The notes: generated by a model not told the origin, from the letters alone. A stretch of 64,000 nt of DNA from Methylosinus sp. C49 (GCF_009936375.1 NZ_AP022332.1:3854176-3918175); one strand, 5' to 3'; numbered from the stretch's first letter, positions 37,952 through 46,396 are shown. Translations and numbers: made by a program.

Positions 37952-38374
37952 CTACGCCTCTAGGGCTGGCGGCAATGGGATCGAGAAAAAGAGTGGCGGA
38001 GCGCGCTGCGACCACGAGCTGGTCCAGCCGGCCGGCGATGACGGCTGCGCCATCCCATACGCGTCGCCCAGACCGATCTCGACGGCCCGGAACGAGGGAG
38101 CGGCGCCGATCGGAAGGACCGAGAGAAAGCCGGTCGGACCATCGATCTGGCCGGCCCGGCACGGGATGCAGCAGGAGCAAGAAAAATGCGGCGCTGGGGA
38201 ATGGCGATGGCCATCGCCGGGCGTTGCGCAATCGCCGGCCTCTGCAGCGGCGAGCCCCGGTTCGACAGCGGACAAAGCCGCGGCCGCCATGCCGGGCAAG
38301 ACGAGAGCCCAAGCCAAGAGGCCCACGATCAATAGGCGGGCTATTCCCCTCGGCCAGAGCGCGAACTTGTCCAT
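37952..38374 (-). CDS. DUF2946-like secreted protein with Cys/His cluster
   Basis: A 140-residue protein. The N-terminus is an export signal (ARLLIVGLLAWALVLPGMAAA), then a His/Cys segment GHRHSPAPHFSCSCCIPC at about residues 56-73, and a tail GWTSSWSQRAPP shared with the product of 28061-28435. The Cys/His cluster suggests metal binding. It is the first gene ahead of the ECF sigma factor gene on the same strand and starts a few bases from a strong dyad (38378-38398), so metal-responsive control is plausible. Function is inferred from composition and context only. Confidence 0.65.
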   Translation of the reverse strand: MDKFALWPRGIARLLIVGLLAWALVLPGMAAAALSAVEPGLAAAEAGDCATPGDGHRHSPAPHFSCSCCIPCRAGQIDGPTGFLSVLPIGAAPSFRAVEIGLGDAYGMAQPSSPAGWTSSWSQRAPPLFFSIPLPPALEA

Positions 38375-38377
38375 TCT

Positions 38378-38398
38378 GCATACGGAACCCCCGTATGC
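38378..38398 (-). promoter_or_regulatory. Inverted repeat with G-tract, candidate metalloregulator operator
   Basis: On the minus strand GCATACGG and CCGTATGC form perfect 8-bp arms around a 5-base centre, giving ATAC-GGGGG...GTAT. CsoR/RcnR/FrmR-family repressors bind such G-tract sites with ATAC/GTAT flanks. A TTGACA (38411-38406) lies just upstream, and the ATG of the DUF2946-like gene lies three bases downstream, so a bound protein would block the promoter. No regulator gene of that family is in the window. The rest of 38399-38857 holds no gene I can support. Confidence 0.5.
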
Positions 38399-38594
38399 CG
38401 GCCAGTGTCAAGCGCGGGGGCCAACGAGCCAGCGAAACCCGTTCCCTGTTGCAGAAGCGCAACAGAGCCGAAGGCGAGACCAAGCGGACCCTCCGCCGAG
38501 GAACCAGCCGACGCCGAGCGCGCCAGAGCCCGGAATGTCGACTATCGGCATGGCCGGACGTCGGTCCTGCGGGCGAGGCGCGGCTGCAACGGGT

Positions 38595-38630
38595 CGAGTT
38601 CCCCCTTCGCCATCGGGAAGGGGGAACTCG
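38595..38630. repeat. Perfect 14-bp inverted repeat beyond the cobN-like gene
   Basis: CGAGTTCCCCCTTC (38595-38608) pairs perfectly with GAAGGGGGAACTCG (38617-38630) around an 8-base loop. No T-run follows on either strand, so it is either a Rho-assisted terminator or 3'-end stabiliser for the cobN-like transcript, or a copy of a small palindromic repeat. Confidence 0.6.
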
Positions 38631-38857
38631 CGCCAGGAGCGGCCGTTCGTCACGGGCGACTGTAGAGTCCGCTTCCCCAGGTCTTGCGGACGTTCACCGC
38701 AGGCGGATCGGCGGGATTCTGAGCTGAGCCGCGGCTGCTTTCAAAATCGCTCTCTCGGCCAGCGGTCCGAGGGGCCGCGCGCAAGATGATCGGTAAAATG
38801 TCTGACGATCGCGTGGGCTCCATGCCAGCCGGGCGAGCTGCTGGAAAAGCCGCTCGA

Positions 38858-41800
38858 TCAGGATTTTGCCGCCATTGCGAGACGTGAAGCAAATCCGAAC
38901 AGCGCGGCGAAGGCGAGCGCAGCGCCGGCGATCAGAGATTCCCTATCGGTGGCGCTGTTCGAGCCCCGCGTCTTCTCCTCCATCGCATAACCTTCGACCT
39001 TGGACGGCTCCGATGCGGAAGGCGCGACAGGTGAGGGAGACGAAGCGGATGCGGCCGCGGGCTGCGCGGGCTTTCGAGCTGGCGCGGGATACCCGGCCGC
39101 CACGGCCGCGGCGACGAGCGACGGCGCGGGGGCCGGCTGCGCAATAGCGCGTTCCATCGCCCGCTTGTCCTGCGCCTCGGCGAGGGCGACGATCTCAGGC
39201 GACGAGCATGTGTCGCGGTCGCAGGCGACGCCGGCCTCCGCGATCACCTCCTGGTTCACGCGCTGGAGCTCCGCGATCGTCAGCGCATCGGCCTTCCAAT
39301 AGCCTTTGTTGACGGCGACGAGCATCCGATCGACCAGCGCTTGATAAGCGAGCAGATTGCCGGCCGCGCGAAACTTCTCCTTTATATCGAGATGATTGCG
39401 GTCGGCCACCCAGGTCTCGTACATCTCCTGCCATTTCGCGTCGCCGATCGCTTCCGGCGTCAGCACCTGCCAGCCCCAGAGATTTTCGACGACATAATTG
39501 ACGAAGCGGGCGCCGGCGTAGCCCTCCTTCATCATCGCCTCGATCCATTTCGGATTGAGGTAGCGCGCGCGCATCTCGCGGCCGATGTAGCGCTCCAGCG
39601 TCACCGTCGTCGGCTTCACCGGATTGGACATGTCGGTGACGAAGACATCTGGCGTCGCGCCATTGACGACGCGCGCCGCCATCGCCGTGCCGCCGAGGTA
39701 CTGATAGAAGTCGTCGCCGTCGAGCGCGGCGTAGACATTCGACGAGCGGCTGTGCACGACGGCCTGCACGCCGGAGAGCCCGCGCTTCAAAAGATCGACG
39801 CCGAGGCCCGGACGGTCCTGAAGATCGTCGCCCCACAGGCCCTGACCATAGGCGTGATGCATGCGCATGAAATAGACGCCGGAGAGCTTGGCGTCGGCGT
39901 CCTTGCCGTTTCCATAGGTGTTGGAGAGCGGCGTCGCCTTATCGAGATTCGTGCCATAGGCGCCGGACGGCACGGTGAACATGCGCACGCGGGCGAGCTG
40001 CTGCGCGCGCTCGGGCGCAAGGCCATCCCGAACCAGCTCGGCGGCTGCGGCGAGCGAATTATTGCGCATGGCGTTGTCCGCCTCCTCCTGCCGCTGCGCG
40101 ATGGTCACGGCCTCGTCGAGACGTTTCATCACTTGCGAGAAAAGATCGCGATAGAGGCCCGAAGGAATAATCGTCACATCGACGCGCGGACGCCCGAGCT
40201 CCTCGCGCGTGATCGCCTCGACGCCGATGACCCGGCCGCGCGCGTCCCACTGCGGACGCACGCCCATCAGCGCCATGATCTGCGCCTCCATCACGCCCTC
40301 GTGGCGATTGGTCTCGACTCCCCAGAGATTGAAGGCGAGCTTTTGCGGAAGCTCGCCTTTCCGCTTCTGGAAATCGGCGACGAAATCCTCGGCGAGCTTG
40401 CGGCCCATCGCCCAGGTCGCCTGGCTCGGCAACCGCGCGGGATCGAAGCCGTAGAGATTGCGTCCCGTGGGAAGAGCGGAAGGATTGCGCACAGGGTCAT
40501 TGCCGGGACCGGCGGCGACATAGCCGCCCGCAAGTCCTCTCATGAGCGCGCCGAGCTCGTCTTCCGCCGAGCGGTCGATCGAGGCGACGATCTCCGTCGC
40601 GCGCGCCTTGCGCTCGGCGTCGGAGAGCTGCGCGTCGACGGCGAGGATCGCATCCGCGGTCGATTCCTTCAGCTTCTGCTCCGGCGCGACGCCGAATGTG
40701 TGCAGGCCGAAAGGCGTCGCCTTCTCCTGAACCTCCTGGAGATAGTCGTCGAGACGCTCCAGCTTCTCGGCGTCCTCGAAGGAGTCGAGGCCGACATCCT
40801 TGTCGATCCCCTGCGCGCGCACTTTCGATCGCAGCTCGACGTGAAAGCCTTCTGCGAGCTGCGGGCTCTTCTCCTTCGCCTGGCGGAGATTGGAGATCAG
40901 CTCCTTCAGCTCGCGCAGCTGCGGATGCAGCGAGGCGCGATCGAGCGGCGGCGTCAAATGACTGATCATCGCCGCCATGCCGCGACGCTTGGCCTGCAAG
41001 GCCTCGCCGATATTGTCGACGATATAGGGGTAGAGCTGTGGAACCGCGCCCATGAACAATTCGCCCGGATCGCCGGACGTGAAGCCGACCTCCTTGCCAT
41101 TGTGCCACTCGTGCGTCGCATGCGTTCCCAGATGAATCATAGCATGGACGTCGACAGTCTTTTGGAGCCAGAGATAGAAGGCGAGATATTGATGGCTCGG
41201 CGGCAGGGCCACATCATGATAGAGTTTTTCCGGGTCCTGCTCCCAGGCGCGCGTCGGCTGCGGCGCGAGCAGCAGCTTGCCGAATCGCTGCGTCGGAAAG
41301 ACGAAATAGGCTTCGCCCTTCTCGTCGCGCCACACCATGATGCTCGATTTTTCCGGCTCGCCCCATTTCTCCAGCATGAAGGCGCGCGTCGCCTCCGGGA
41401 CCTCGCGGTCGAACCATTCGCGATAGGTCTTTACCGGCAGCAAAGAGATCGAGCCATCGACGAGGCCCTGGCGGACGCGCTCTTCGATCGTTCCAGAGTT
41501 CCAGCCATTGATATTGCCGCCGCGCTCGCGAATGAGCGTGAACAGCTCTTCGTCGCTCTGCGGCGCGCCGGTAAGATCGTAGCCCTCTGACTTCAGCCGC
41601 TCGAGGATCGTGCGCAGCGACTTCGGCAGCACATTGAGATAGGAGGCGCCGATATTCTCCTTGCCGGGCGGATAATTGTAATAGATCAGCGCGACGCGCT
41701 TCTCCTTCGCCGGCGTCTCGCGCAGAGCGACGAAGCGCGCCAGCCGTTCCGCGGCGCGCTCCACGCGCTCCGCGATCGGCGTCTCGCGCACGCCTTCGAG

Positions 41801-42829
41801 CCCGGTGTCGGCGTCGACGAACGGTTCCTTGGAGGCGACGACGACCGGCGCGACGAGACCCGCGAGCTCGGCGAGGCTCACCTGCCACCCACGCTCCATG
41901 ATATCGAGCCCCTGCTTAGAGTTCTCCCATTGCGCGCGGCTCTGCGTGTTGAGCGTGATGAGGTTGACGCCGGGCGCATTCAGTTCACGCAGCAGCGGAG
42001 CGATCGTCTCTGGATTGACGCCGATCTTGAGCGCGAGCGCGCCGAGGGCCGCGATCGCCGGCTCGCCATTCTCGTCGAATGCGAATTTGCGCAGCGCCTG
42101 ATCATTGGGATAGCCGAAGAAAGGAATGACATTATAGCCGCGCCGCTCGAGCGCGGCGGCCAGCGCCACCACCGTCGCCGTCTGCCCCGAGAGGGCGTTG
42201 CTGCGGTAGAACAGGACGCCGATCCACGGCCGATCTTCGCGTAGACGCGGATAGGCTTTCTTGAAATCGGCGAAGGAGCCGAAGATGCGCCCGCTCGACA
42301 GCTCCAGCGCGCCGAACTCGGCCAGCGCCATGGGCGGCGGCGGCGCGACGGAGAGACCAGCGTGGCGCGAAAGCGCGGCGAGCGTCATCCCCACGACATT
42401 GTCGACGCCTCCGGCAGCCATGTAGGCGGCGAGCGTCTCATCGCGTTTCAGGCCGAGGCCCGCGACCTGCGCGTCCCAACTGGTTCCGACCGCGAAGACT
42501 TTTCCGCCATTCCTCTCGATTTCAGGAATCTCCGAGGCGATGGCCCGCGCGAGCGTCATGCCGACGGCGTTGACGAGAATGATGCGTGAGCGACGCAGAC
42601 TCGCGCGATCGACGGCGGCGAAATCCTTTGCAGGAATGACATGCGACTCGACCTCGGCGAGCGCGGGATCGGCGCGCAGGCGACGGATCGCTTCGATGGC
42701 GGTGACGGAATCTATGTCGCCGAGCATCAGCGAGAGCTCGATCCGCTCCGCTCTCGCGCCGCATGGAGCGACGGCGATCAGCACGAAAATAGCTGCGAGC
42801 AACGCCCGCGCGATGTCAATCAGGAACAT
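38858..42829 (-). CDS. Exported, membrane-anchored CobN/BchH-family chelatase-like protein
   Basis: A 1323-residue member of the CobN/magnesium chelatase H superfamily. The family core is seen in GVLFYRSNALSGQTATVVALAAAL (about 204-227), YYNYPPGKENIGASYLNV, MIHLGTHATHEW with His566, His570 and His573, and LWGVETNRHEGVMEAQ. Cytosolic CobN lacks a leader, but this protein begins with a signal-peptide-like segment (ALLAAIFVLIAVAPCGARA, cleavage near residue 27) and ends, after an Ala/Pro-rich linker, with one hydrophobic helix (LIAGAALAFAALFGFAS) and a short basic tail. It should face the periplasm, tethered to the inner membrane. Partners of cobaltochelatase (CobS/CobT) or ChlI/ChlD are absent from the window. 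It overlaps the DUF2149 gene by 14 bases and shares the operon with an ExbB-like gene, so a role in transport or metal removal/insertion is inferred. Confidence 0.88.
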   Translation of the reverse strand: MFLIDIARALLAAIFVLIAVAPCGARAERIELSLMLGDIDSVTAIEAIRRLRADPALAEVESHVIPAKDFAAVDRASLRRSRIILVNAVGMTLARAIASEIPEIERNGGKVFAVGTSWDAQVAGLGLKRDETLAAYMAAGGVDNVVGMTLAALSRHAGLSVAPPPPMALAEFGALELSSGRIFGSFADFKKAYPRLREDRPWIGVLFYRSNALSGQTATVVALAAALERRGYNVIPFFGYPNDQALRKFAFDENGEPAIAALGALALKIGVNPETIAPLLRELNAPGVNLITLNTQSRAQWENSKQGLDIMERGWQVSLAELAGLVAPVVVASKEPFVDADTGLEGVRETPIAERVERAAERLARFVALRETPAKEKRVALIYYNYPPGKENIGASYLNVLPKSLRTILERLKSEGYDLTGAPQSDEELFTLIRERGGNINGWNSGTIEERVRQGLVDGSISLLPVKTYREWFDREVPEATRAFMLEKWGEPEKSSIMVWRDEKGEAYFVFPTQRFGKLLLAPQPTRAWEQDPEKLYHDVALPPSHQYLAFYLWLQKTVDVHAMIHLGTHATHEWHNGKEVGFTSGDPGELFMGAVPQLYPYIVDNIGEALQAKRRGMAAMISHLTPPLDRASLHPQLRELKELISNLRQAKEKSPQLAEGFHVELRSKVRAQGIDKDVGLDSFEDAEKLERLDDYLQEVQEKATPFGLHTFGVAPEQKLKESTADAILAVDAQLSDAERKARATEIVASIDRSAEDELGALMRGLAGGYVAAGPGNDPVRNPSALPTGRNLYGFDPARLPSQATWAMGRKLAEDFVADFQKRKGELPQKLAFNLWGVETNRHEGVMEAQIMALMGVRPQWDARGRVIGVEAITREELGRPRVDVTIIPSGLYRDLFSQVMKRLDEAVTIAQRQEEADNAMRNNSLAAAAELVRDGLAPERAQQLARVRMFTVPSGAYGTNLDKATPLSNTYGNGKDADAKLSGVYFMRMHHAYGQGLWGDDLQDRPGLGVDLLKRGLSGVQAVVHSRSSNVYAALDGDDFYQYLGGTAMAARVVNGATPDVFVTDMSNPVKPTTVTLERYIGREMRARYLNPKWIEAMMKEGYAGARFVNYVVENLWGWQVLTPEAIGDAKWQEMYETWVADRNHLDIKEKFRAAGNLLAYQALVDRMLVAVNKGYWKADALTIAELQRVNQEVIAEAGVACDRDTCSSPEIVALAEAQDKRAMERAIAQPAPAPSLVAAAVAAGYPAPARKPAQPAAASASSPSPVAPSASEPSKVEGYAMEEKTRGSNSATDRESLIAGAALAFAALFGFASRLAMAAKS

Positions 42830-43151
42830 AGACGACGCGTCCGTCCTTGAGGCGGAAGGCCGCGCCGAGTCGCTCGCCCTCGCCGCCGAGCTTCTTATCC
42901 GTGACCTTCTGGACCTTGATCTGCGAGCCCTCGCGAGTAATGACCTCGAGACTGCCGTCCGACCCCTTGCGCGTCATCGTGACTTTGGCATTGGGGTCGA
43001 GCAGATCCATCATATTGTAGGCCATGAAGAGCGCGATCATCATGGAAACGATAAACACGACGCTGGCGTCGAAAAGATTTGCGACGCCAGCGATCGGATC
43101 CTCGAGCGGCGCGTCGCCGTCAAACCGCCGTCGGCGTCGCAGATAGCGCAT
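42816..43151 (-). CDS. DUF2149 single-span membrane protein
   Basis: A 111-residue protein whose ATG at 43151 follows GGAGGAAA; it overlaps the ExbB-like gene by 32 bases and the cobN-like gene by 14. It has a basic N-terminus (RYLRRRRRF), a conserved DPIAGVANLFDASVVFIVSMMIALFMAY segment with one membrane helix, and a ~60-residue periplasmic domain ending GRVVYVPD. The topology matches ExbD/TolR, with an Asp at the start of the helix. DUF2149 genes recur beside cobN-like and ExbB-like genes in archaea and bacteria. I infer an ExbD-like stator role. Confidence 0.85.
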   Translation of the reverse strand: MRYLRRRRRFDGDAPLEDPIAGVANLFDASVVFIVSMMIALFMAYNMMDLLDPNAKVTMTRKGSDGSLEVITREGSQIKVQKVTDKKLGGEGERLGAAFRLKDGRVVYVPD

Positions 43152-43728
43152 CGATTTCCTCCGCCTGCGTCGGCTCGGCGACCGGCGGCGCGCCATTGCG
43201 CGCGCCGATCTCGGTGATGAACTCCATCTCGCGAATTTCGGCGCGCGCCCAATTCTCCCGCACCAGCGCGATGAGATAGGCGACGACGCCGCAGGCGAGA
43301 CCGACGACCGTGGCGGTGAAAGCCGTCACCATGCTTCCCGCCATCTTCGGCACATTGCCCTCGGCCAAGGAGGCGAGCGACACGCCCATTGGAATGAGCG
43401 TGCCCATCAGTCCGAGCGCCGGTCCGACCTTGATGACGAAGCGAACGCGATCGAGGCGCCGGCTGGCGGAAAGCTCCGCCGCCTGCAACATGCGTTCGAG
43501 CCTCGCATCGACGTGATCGTCGGGACGGGCGAGCTCCGCCGCGAGACGCTGGCGATAGGCTTCGAGTTCCGGCGAGCCGCCCTTGTGGCGCAGCAGCGCA
43601 TCTGCGGCGAGCGTCCCCAGAAGCCATAATGTGTAGAGGCAGAGCATCGACACGATGGCGATGACCGGCAGATAGAGACCGGACGAAACTGTGTAGAGAA
43701 ACCTCTCTAGGACTTGGACGGCCTCCAC
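43120..43728 (-). CDS. MotA/TolQ/ExbB-family proton channel protein
   Basis: A 202-residue protein with three membrane helices: about residues 18-40, 107-128 and 142-163. The C-terminal two form the family core (FVIKVGPALGLMGTLIPMGVSLASL and MAGSMVTAFTATVVGLACGVVAYLI), including the conserved Thr and Gly residues lining the proton path. ExbB proteins convert proton flow into movement that energises outer-membrane receptors or periplasmic machines. It is the first gene of the operon with DUF2149 and the cobN-like gene, and no ordinary exbD or tonB gene is nearby. Confidence 0.88.
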   Translation of the reverse strand: MEAVQVLERFLYTVSSGLYLPVIAIVSMLCLYTLWLLGTLAADALLRHKGGSPELEAYRQRLAAELARPDDHVDARLERMLQAAELSASRRLDRVRFVIKVGPALGLMGTLIPMGVSLASLAEGNVPKMAGSMVTAFTATVVGLACGVVAYLIALVRENWARAEIREMEFITEIGARNGAPPVAEPTQAEEIDALSATPTAV

Positions 43729-43891
43729 TCCTCTCCCCCCATCGATCGAGCGCTTCGCCCTTCTTTGCGCTTATGGGCGCGTCACGAAATATGCACTTTA
43801 ATTCTCTTCATCTTATCGTCGGCTTGTCAAGCCGGCGCTCGCAGCGGGCCAGAGGCGCGAGTTTATGAGATTAGATCAAATAGTTGTGCGG

Positions 43892-43913
43892 CCTGTTACA
43901 TTTCTGCAACAGG
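43892..43913. promoter_or_regulatory. Inverted repeat between the divergent cobN-like operon and TonB receptor gene
   Basis: CCTGTT (43892-43897) and AACAGG (43908-43913) are perfect arms; one mismatch inside, CA and TG extend the symmetry. It sits 163 bases from the - strand operon start and 130 from the + strand receptor start in the 315-base divergent region, where a shared operator would be expected. The 22-base spacing is right for a Fur/Zur-like or TetR-like dimer, but I cannot name the regulator. No cobalamin riboswitch box was found here. Confidence 0.4.
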
Positions 43914-44043
43914 AACGGAAAATCCGTCTCGGCTGCCGGAGCGGCTATTTCCACGCATTCGTTTGTATGAACATTTACCTAAAATATAAGCGCCCTCGCA
44001 CATCCGCAGCGGATGGAGAGGAAGGTCGAGGTGGGGGCCTCAA

Positions 44044-46389
44044 ATGTTCGATCGGAGCGGTTTGGTGGCGAACGCCAGCCTGGTCGTTTTCACTTTGCTT
44101 TCGACGCAGACGCGCGCGCAGGAGGCGCTGCCGGAAATCGAGATCGCGGTCGACGCCGCGACGAAGACGCCCGTCGCGAAGGAGAAGGCTCCGGCGAGCG
44201 TCACCGTCATCACCGGCGAGCAGATCGAGAAGGGCGTCTCCGGCCGCATCGGCGACATTCTGAAGACGACGCCCGGCATTTATATGCGAGGAAGCGCCTA
44301 CGATCTCACACGGCCGGGCAATTCCGTCGGCACACTGACGATGCGCGGCATACCGGGCGCGTCACGCACGATGATGCTCGTCGACGGCGTGCCGCTGAAC
44401 TCTCCTTATGCTGCAACAATCGACTATTCGACGATCCCGACGACCGGCATCGATCGCATCGAGGTCGTTCCCGGCGCCTTCTCGTCACTCTATGGCACAA
44501 ACGCCATGGGCGGCCTCATCAGCATCACGACCAAGAAGCCGGAGAAGCGCGAATTCGGCTTCACGACCGCCGTCGGCGGCTTCGCGACTGGAAATCAAGT
44601 GACGGGCGACTCGCTCACCGAGCGCGTCACCGCTTATTATCGCGATCGCTACGAGAACGGCCTCGGCGTGTCGCTGAACTTCAGCGGCTCGAACAGCGCC
44701 GGCTATGGCGACGAATTCGCGACCAAAGCCGCGACGACGACGAGCCCTGGCGCCGCTTCCGTCGTTCCTGTCTGCTGCTTGCAGATGATCCCGACGTCTT
44801 CGGGCGGCGTGACCACGCTGCTCGGCAATCGCGGCGAAAGGCCGTGGAACACCTATAATGTCCGCGGCCAGCTCTATTATGACGTGGACGAGCACACGAA
44901 GCTGACTGCCGGAACGTCCTTCGGCCACAGCTACAATGGCTATTCCGCGCCAACGAGCGCCGCGCTCAACGGAGCCGGTTTTCCAGTCTACAATGGCTGG
45001 GTCTCCTTTCTCGATCAGTCCGGCGGGCTGCGACGCATCAATCTCAGCGACACATCGGCGAACGCCTTTCTGAGCTTCACGCCGGCCGGCGAATGGACGT
45101 CGCGCACCTTTCTTCGCGGCGAAGCGAAGATCGGCGATGTCACGATCAAGGCGGGCGTCAATTACACGGTCGGCGACGCCTGGTTCGTGAGCCCCGTTGC
45201 GCGATCGGTCCTGCTCGCTGCGCCGACTGGGATTTGGATCGGCGGCCCCGGAACCTATTCGCCCGCGCAGCAAGAGCGGATGATCGGCAATCTCCAGGCG
45301 GACATTCCGATCGTCCAATCGAATCTCTTGACGATCGGCATGCAATATCAGCGCGAGCGCTTCGACCGCGACGTCAGCGATCTCGCCGATCACAAGGACC
45401 CCTACAGCAAGACCGGCGCAGTGAGCTATTCGACGCATGGACGCTCGAGCACGCTCGCCTTCTTCGCCCAAGACAAATTCGACGTGACCGACTGGCTGAC
45501 CGTCTATGTCGGCGGCCGCTACGACAACTGGCGGACGAGCGGAAGCACATGGCAGACGAGAAGCCCCGTCCAGTCCTCGCTGCCGTTATTCTCCAACATT
45601 TATCCAGATCGCGGAGCGGAGGCCTTTTCGCCTAAGGCATCCGCAGTGCTCACCTTCGAGCAGCTGACGCTGCGCGCCTCCGTAGGCCGGGCCTTCAACA
45701 CGCCGCAGCTCTTTCAAATGTATACGCGCTCGCAGACGACGCTGACCAATTACACCGACGGCGATCCCAATCTTCGCCCCGAGAAGGTCACGTCCTGGGA
45801 AATCGGCTTCGACTATCGCTTCGCGGAGACCGGCACGCGCGTCCGCGCGACCTATTACGAAAATCAGCTCTATGACCTCATCTACACTTACGCGACCGCG
45901 CTTCCGGGAGGCGTGACACAAAATTCGCGGACCAATGCGGGCCGAGCGCGTGTGAAAGGCGTGGAAGCCGGAATCGAGCAGGCCCTCGGCTTCATCGCCG
46001 AGGGTCTGACGGGCTTCGCCAATGTCACCCACAATGATTCGCTGATGGTGCGCAATTTCGCCCAGCCCGCGAGCGTCGGCTCGCGCCTCACCTTCACGCC
46101 GGAATGGATGGTGAATTGGGGCCTCGCTTATTCCGCGGGGCCGTGGTCGGCCGAACTGAACGGCCGCTACACCTCCAAAGTCTATTCGGACGATCAGAAC
46201 CGCGATACCTTCTATGGAATTCCGACGGCATATGATCCATTCTTCACGATGGACACAAAAGTCTCCTACGCCTTCTCGGAAAACCTAAAAGCGAGCATCA
46301 TCGTCACCAATCTCCTCGATAAGGAATATTATCAATTCTATCTGCAACCTCGCCGTGCAGTTTTCGGAGAGATCGCCTATCACTTTTGA
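44044..46389 (+). CDS. TonB-dependent receptor divergent from the cobN-like operon
   Basis: A 781-residue outer-membrane receptor. A signal peptide ends near TRA (residue 25), then a TonB-box-like LPEIEIAV. The plug (about residues 45-155) contains APASVTVITGEQIEKG, ILKTTPGIYMRG, LTMRGIPGASRTMMLVDGVPLN, IEVVPGAFSSLYGTNAMGGLISITTKKP. The barrel ends with RAVFGEIAYHF. The plug is closer to BtuB/colicin-I receptor types than to siderophore receptors with the ILYGRxEPGG motif, unlike the other two receptors here. There is no STN domain. Its ligand is unknown; context links it to the exported CobN-like protein and its ExbB-like motor. Confidence 0.88.
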   Translation: MFDRSGLVANASLVVFTLLSTQTRAQEALPEIEIAVDAATKTPVAKEKAPASVTVITGEQIEKGVSGRIGDILKTTPGIYMRGSAYDLTRPGNSVGTLTMRGIPGASRTMMLVDGVPLNSPYAATIDYSTIPTTGIDRIEVVPGAFSSLYGTNAMGGLISITTKKPEKREFGFTTAVGGFATGNQVTGDSLTERVTAYYRDRYENGLGVSLNFSGSNSAGYGDEFATKAATTTSPGAASVVPVCCLQMIPTSSGGVTTLLGNRGERPWNTYNVRGQLYYDVDEHTKLTAGTSFGHSYNGYSAPTSAALNGAGFPVYNGWVSFLDQSGGLRRINLSDTSANAFLSFTPAGEWTSRTFLRGEAKIGDVTIKAGVNYTVGDAWFVSPVARSVLLAAPTGIWIGGPGTYSPAQQERMIGNLQADIPIVQSNLLTIGMQYQRERFDRDVSDLADHKDPYSKTGAVSYSTHGRSSTLAFFAQDKFDVTDWLTVYVGGRYDNWRTSGSTWQTRSPVQSSLPLFSNIYPDRGAEAFSPKASAVLTFEQLTLRASVGRAFNTPQLFQMYTRSQTTLTNYTDGDPNLRPEKVTSWEIGFDYRFAETGTRVRATYYENQLYDLIYTYATALPGGVTQNSRTNAGRARVKGVEAGIEQALGFIAEGLTGFANVTHNDSLMVRNFAQPASVGSRLTFTPEWMVNWGLAYSAGPWSAELNGRYTSKVYSDDQNRDTFYGIPTAYDPFFTMDTKVSYAFSENLKASIIVTNLLDKEYYQFYLQPRRAVFGEIAYHF

Positions 46390-46396
46390 CGAAGAA

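Noticed and set aside
37887..38483. Long N-terminal extension of the ECF sigma factor frame
   Set aside because: The family starts at ATG 37886; the extension overlaps the DUF2946-like gene and looks like shadow sequence.
39341..41590. 749-codon open frame antisense to the cobN-like gene
   Set aside because: Shadow of a well-conserved gene; no start signal or recognisable domain.
38858..42829. Ordinary cobaltochelatase subunit for cobalamin synthesis
   Set aside because: Export signal, C-terminal anchor, ExbB/DUF2149 partners and lack of CobS/CobT or other cob genes nearby argue against it, though not decisively.
43729..44043. Cobalamin riboswitch upstream of the cobN-like operon or the receptor
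   Set aside because: I looked for the B12 box and conserved core on both strands and found none by eye; an Rfam covariance search would settle it.
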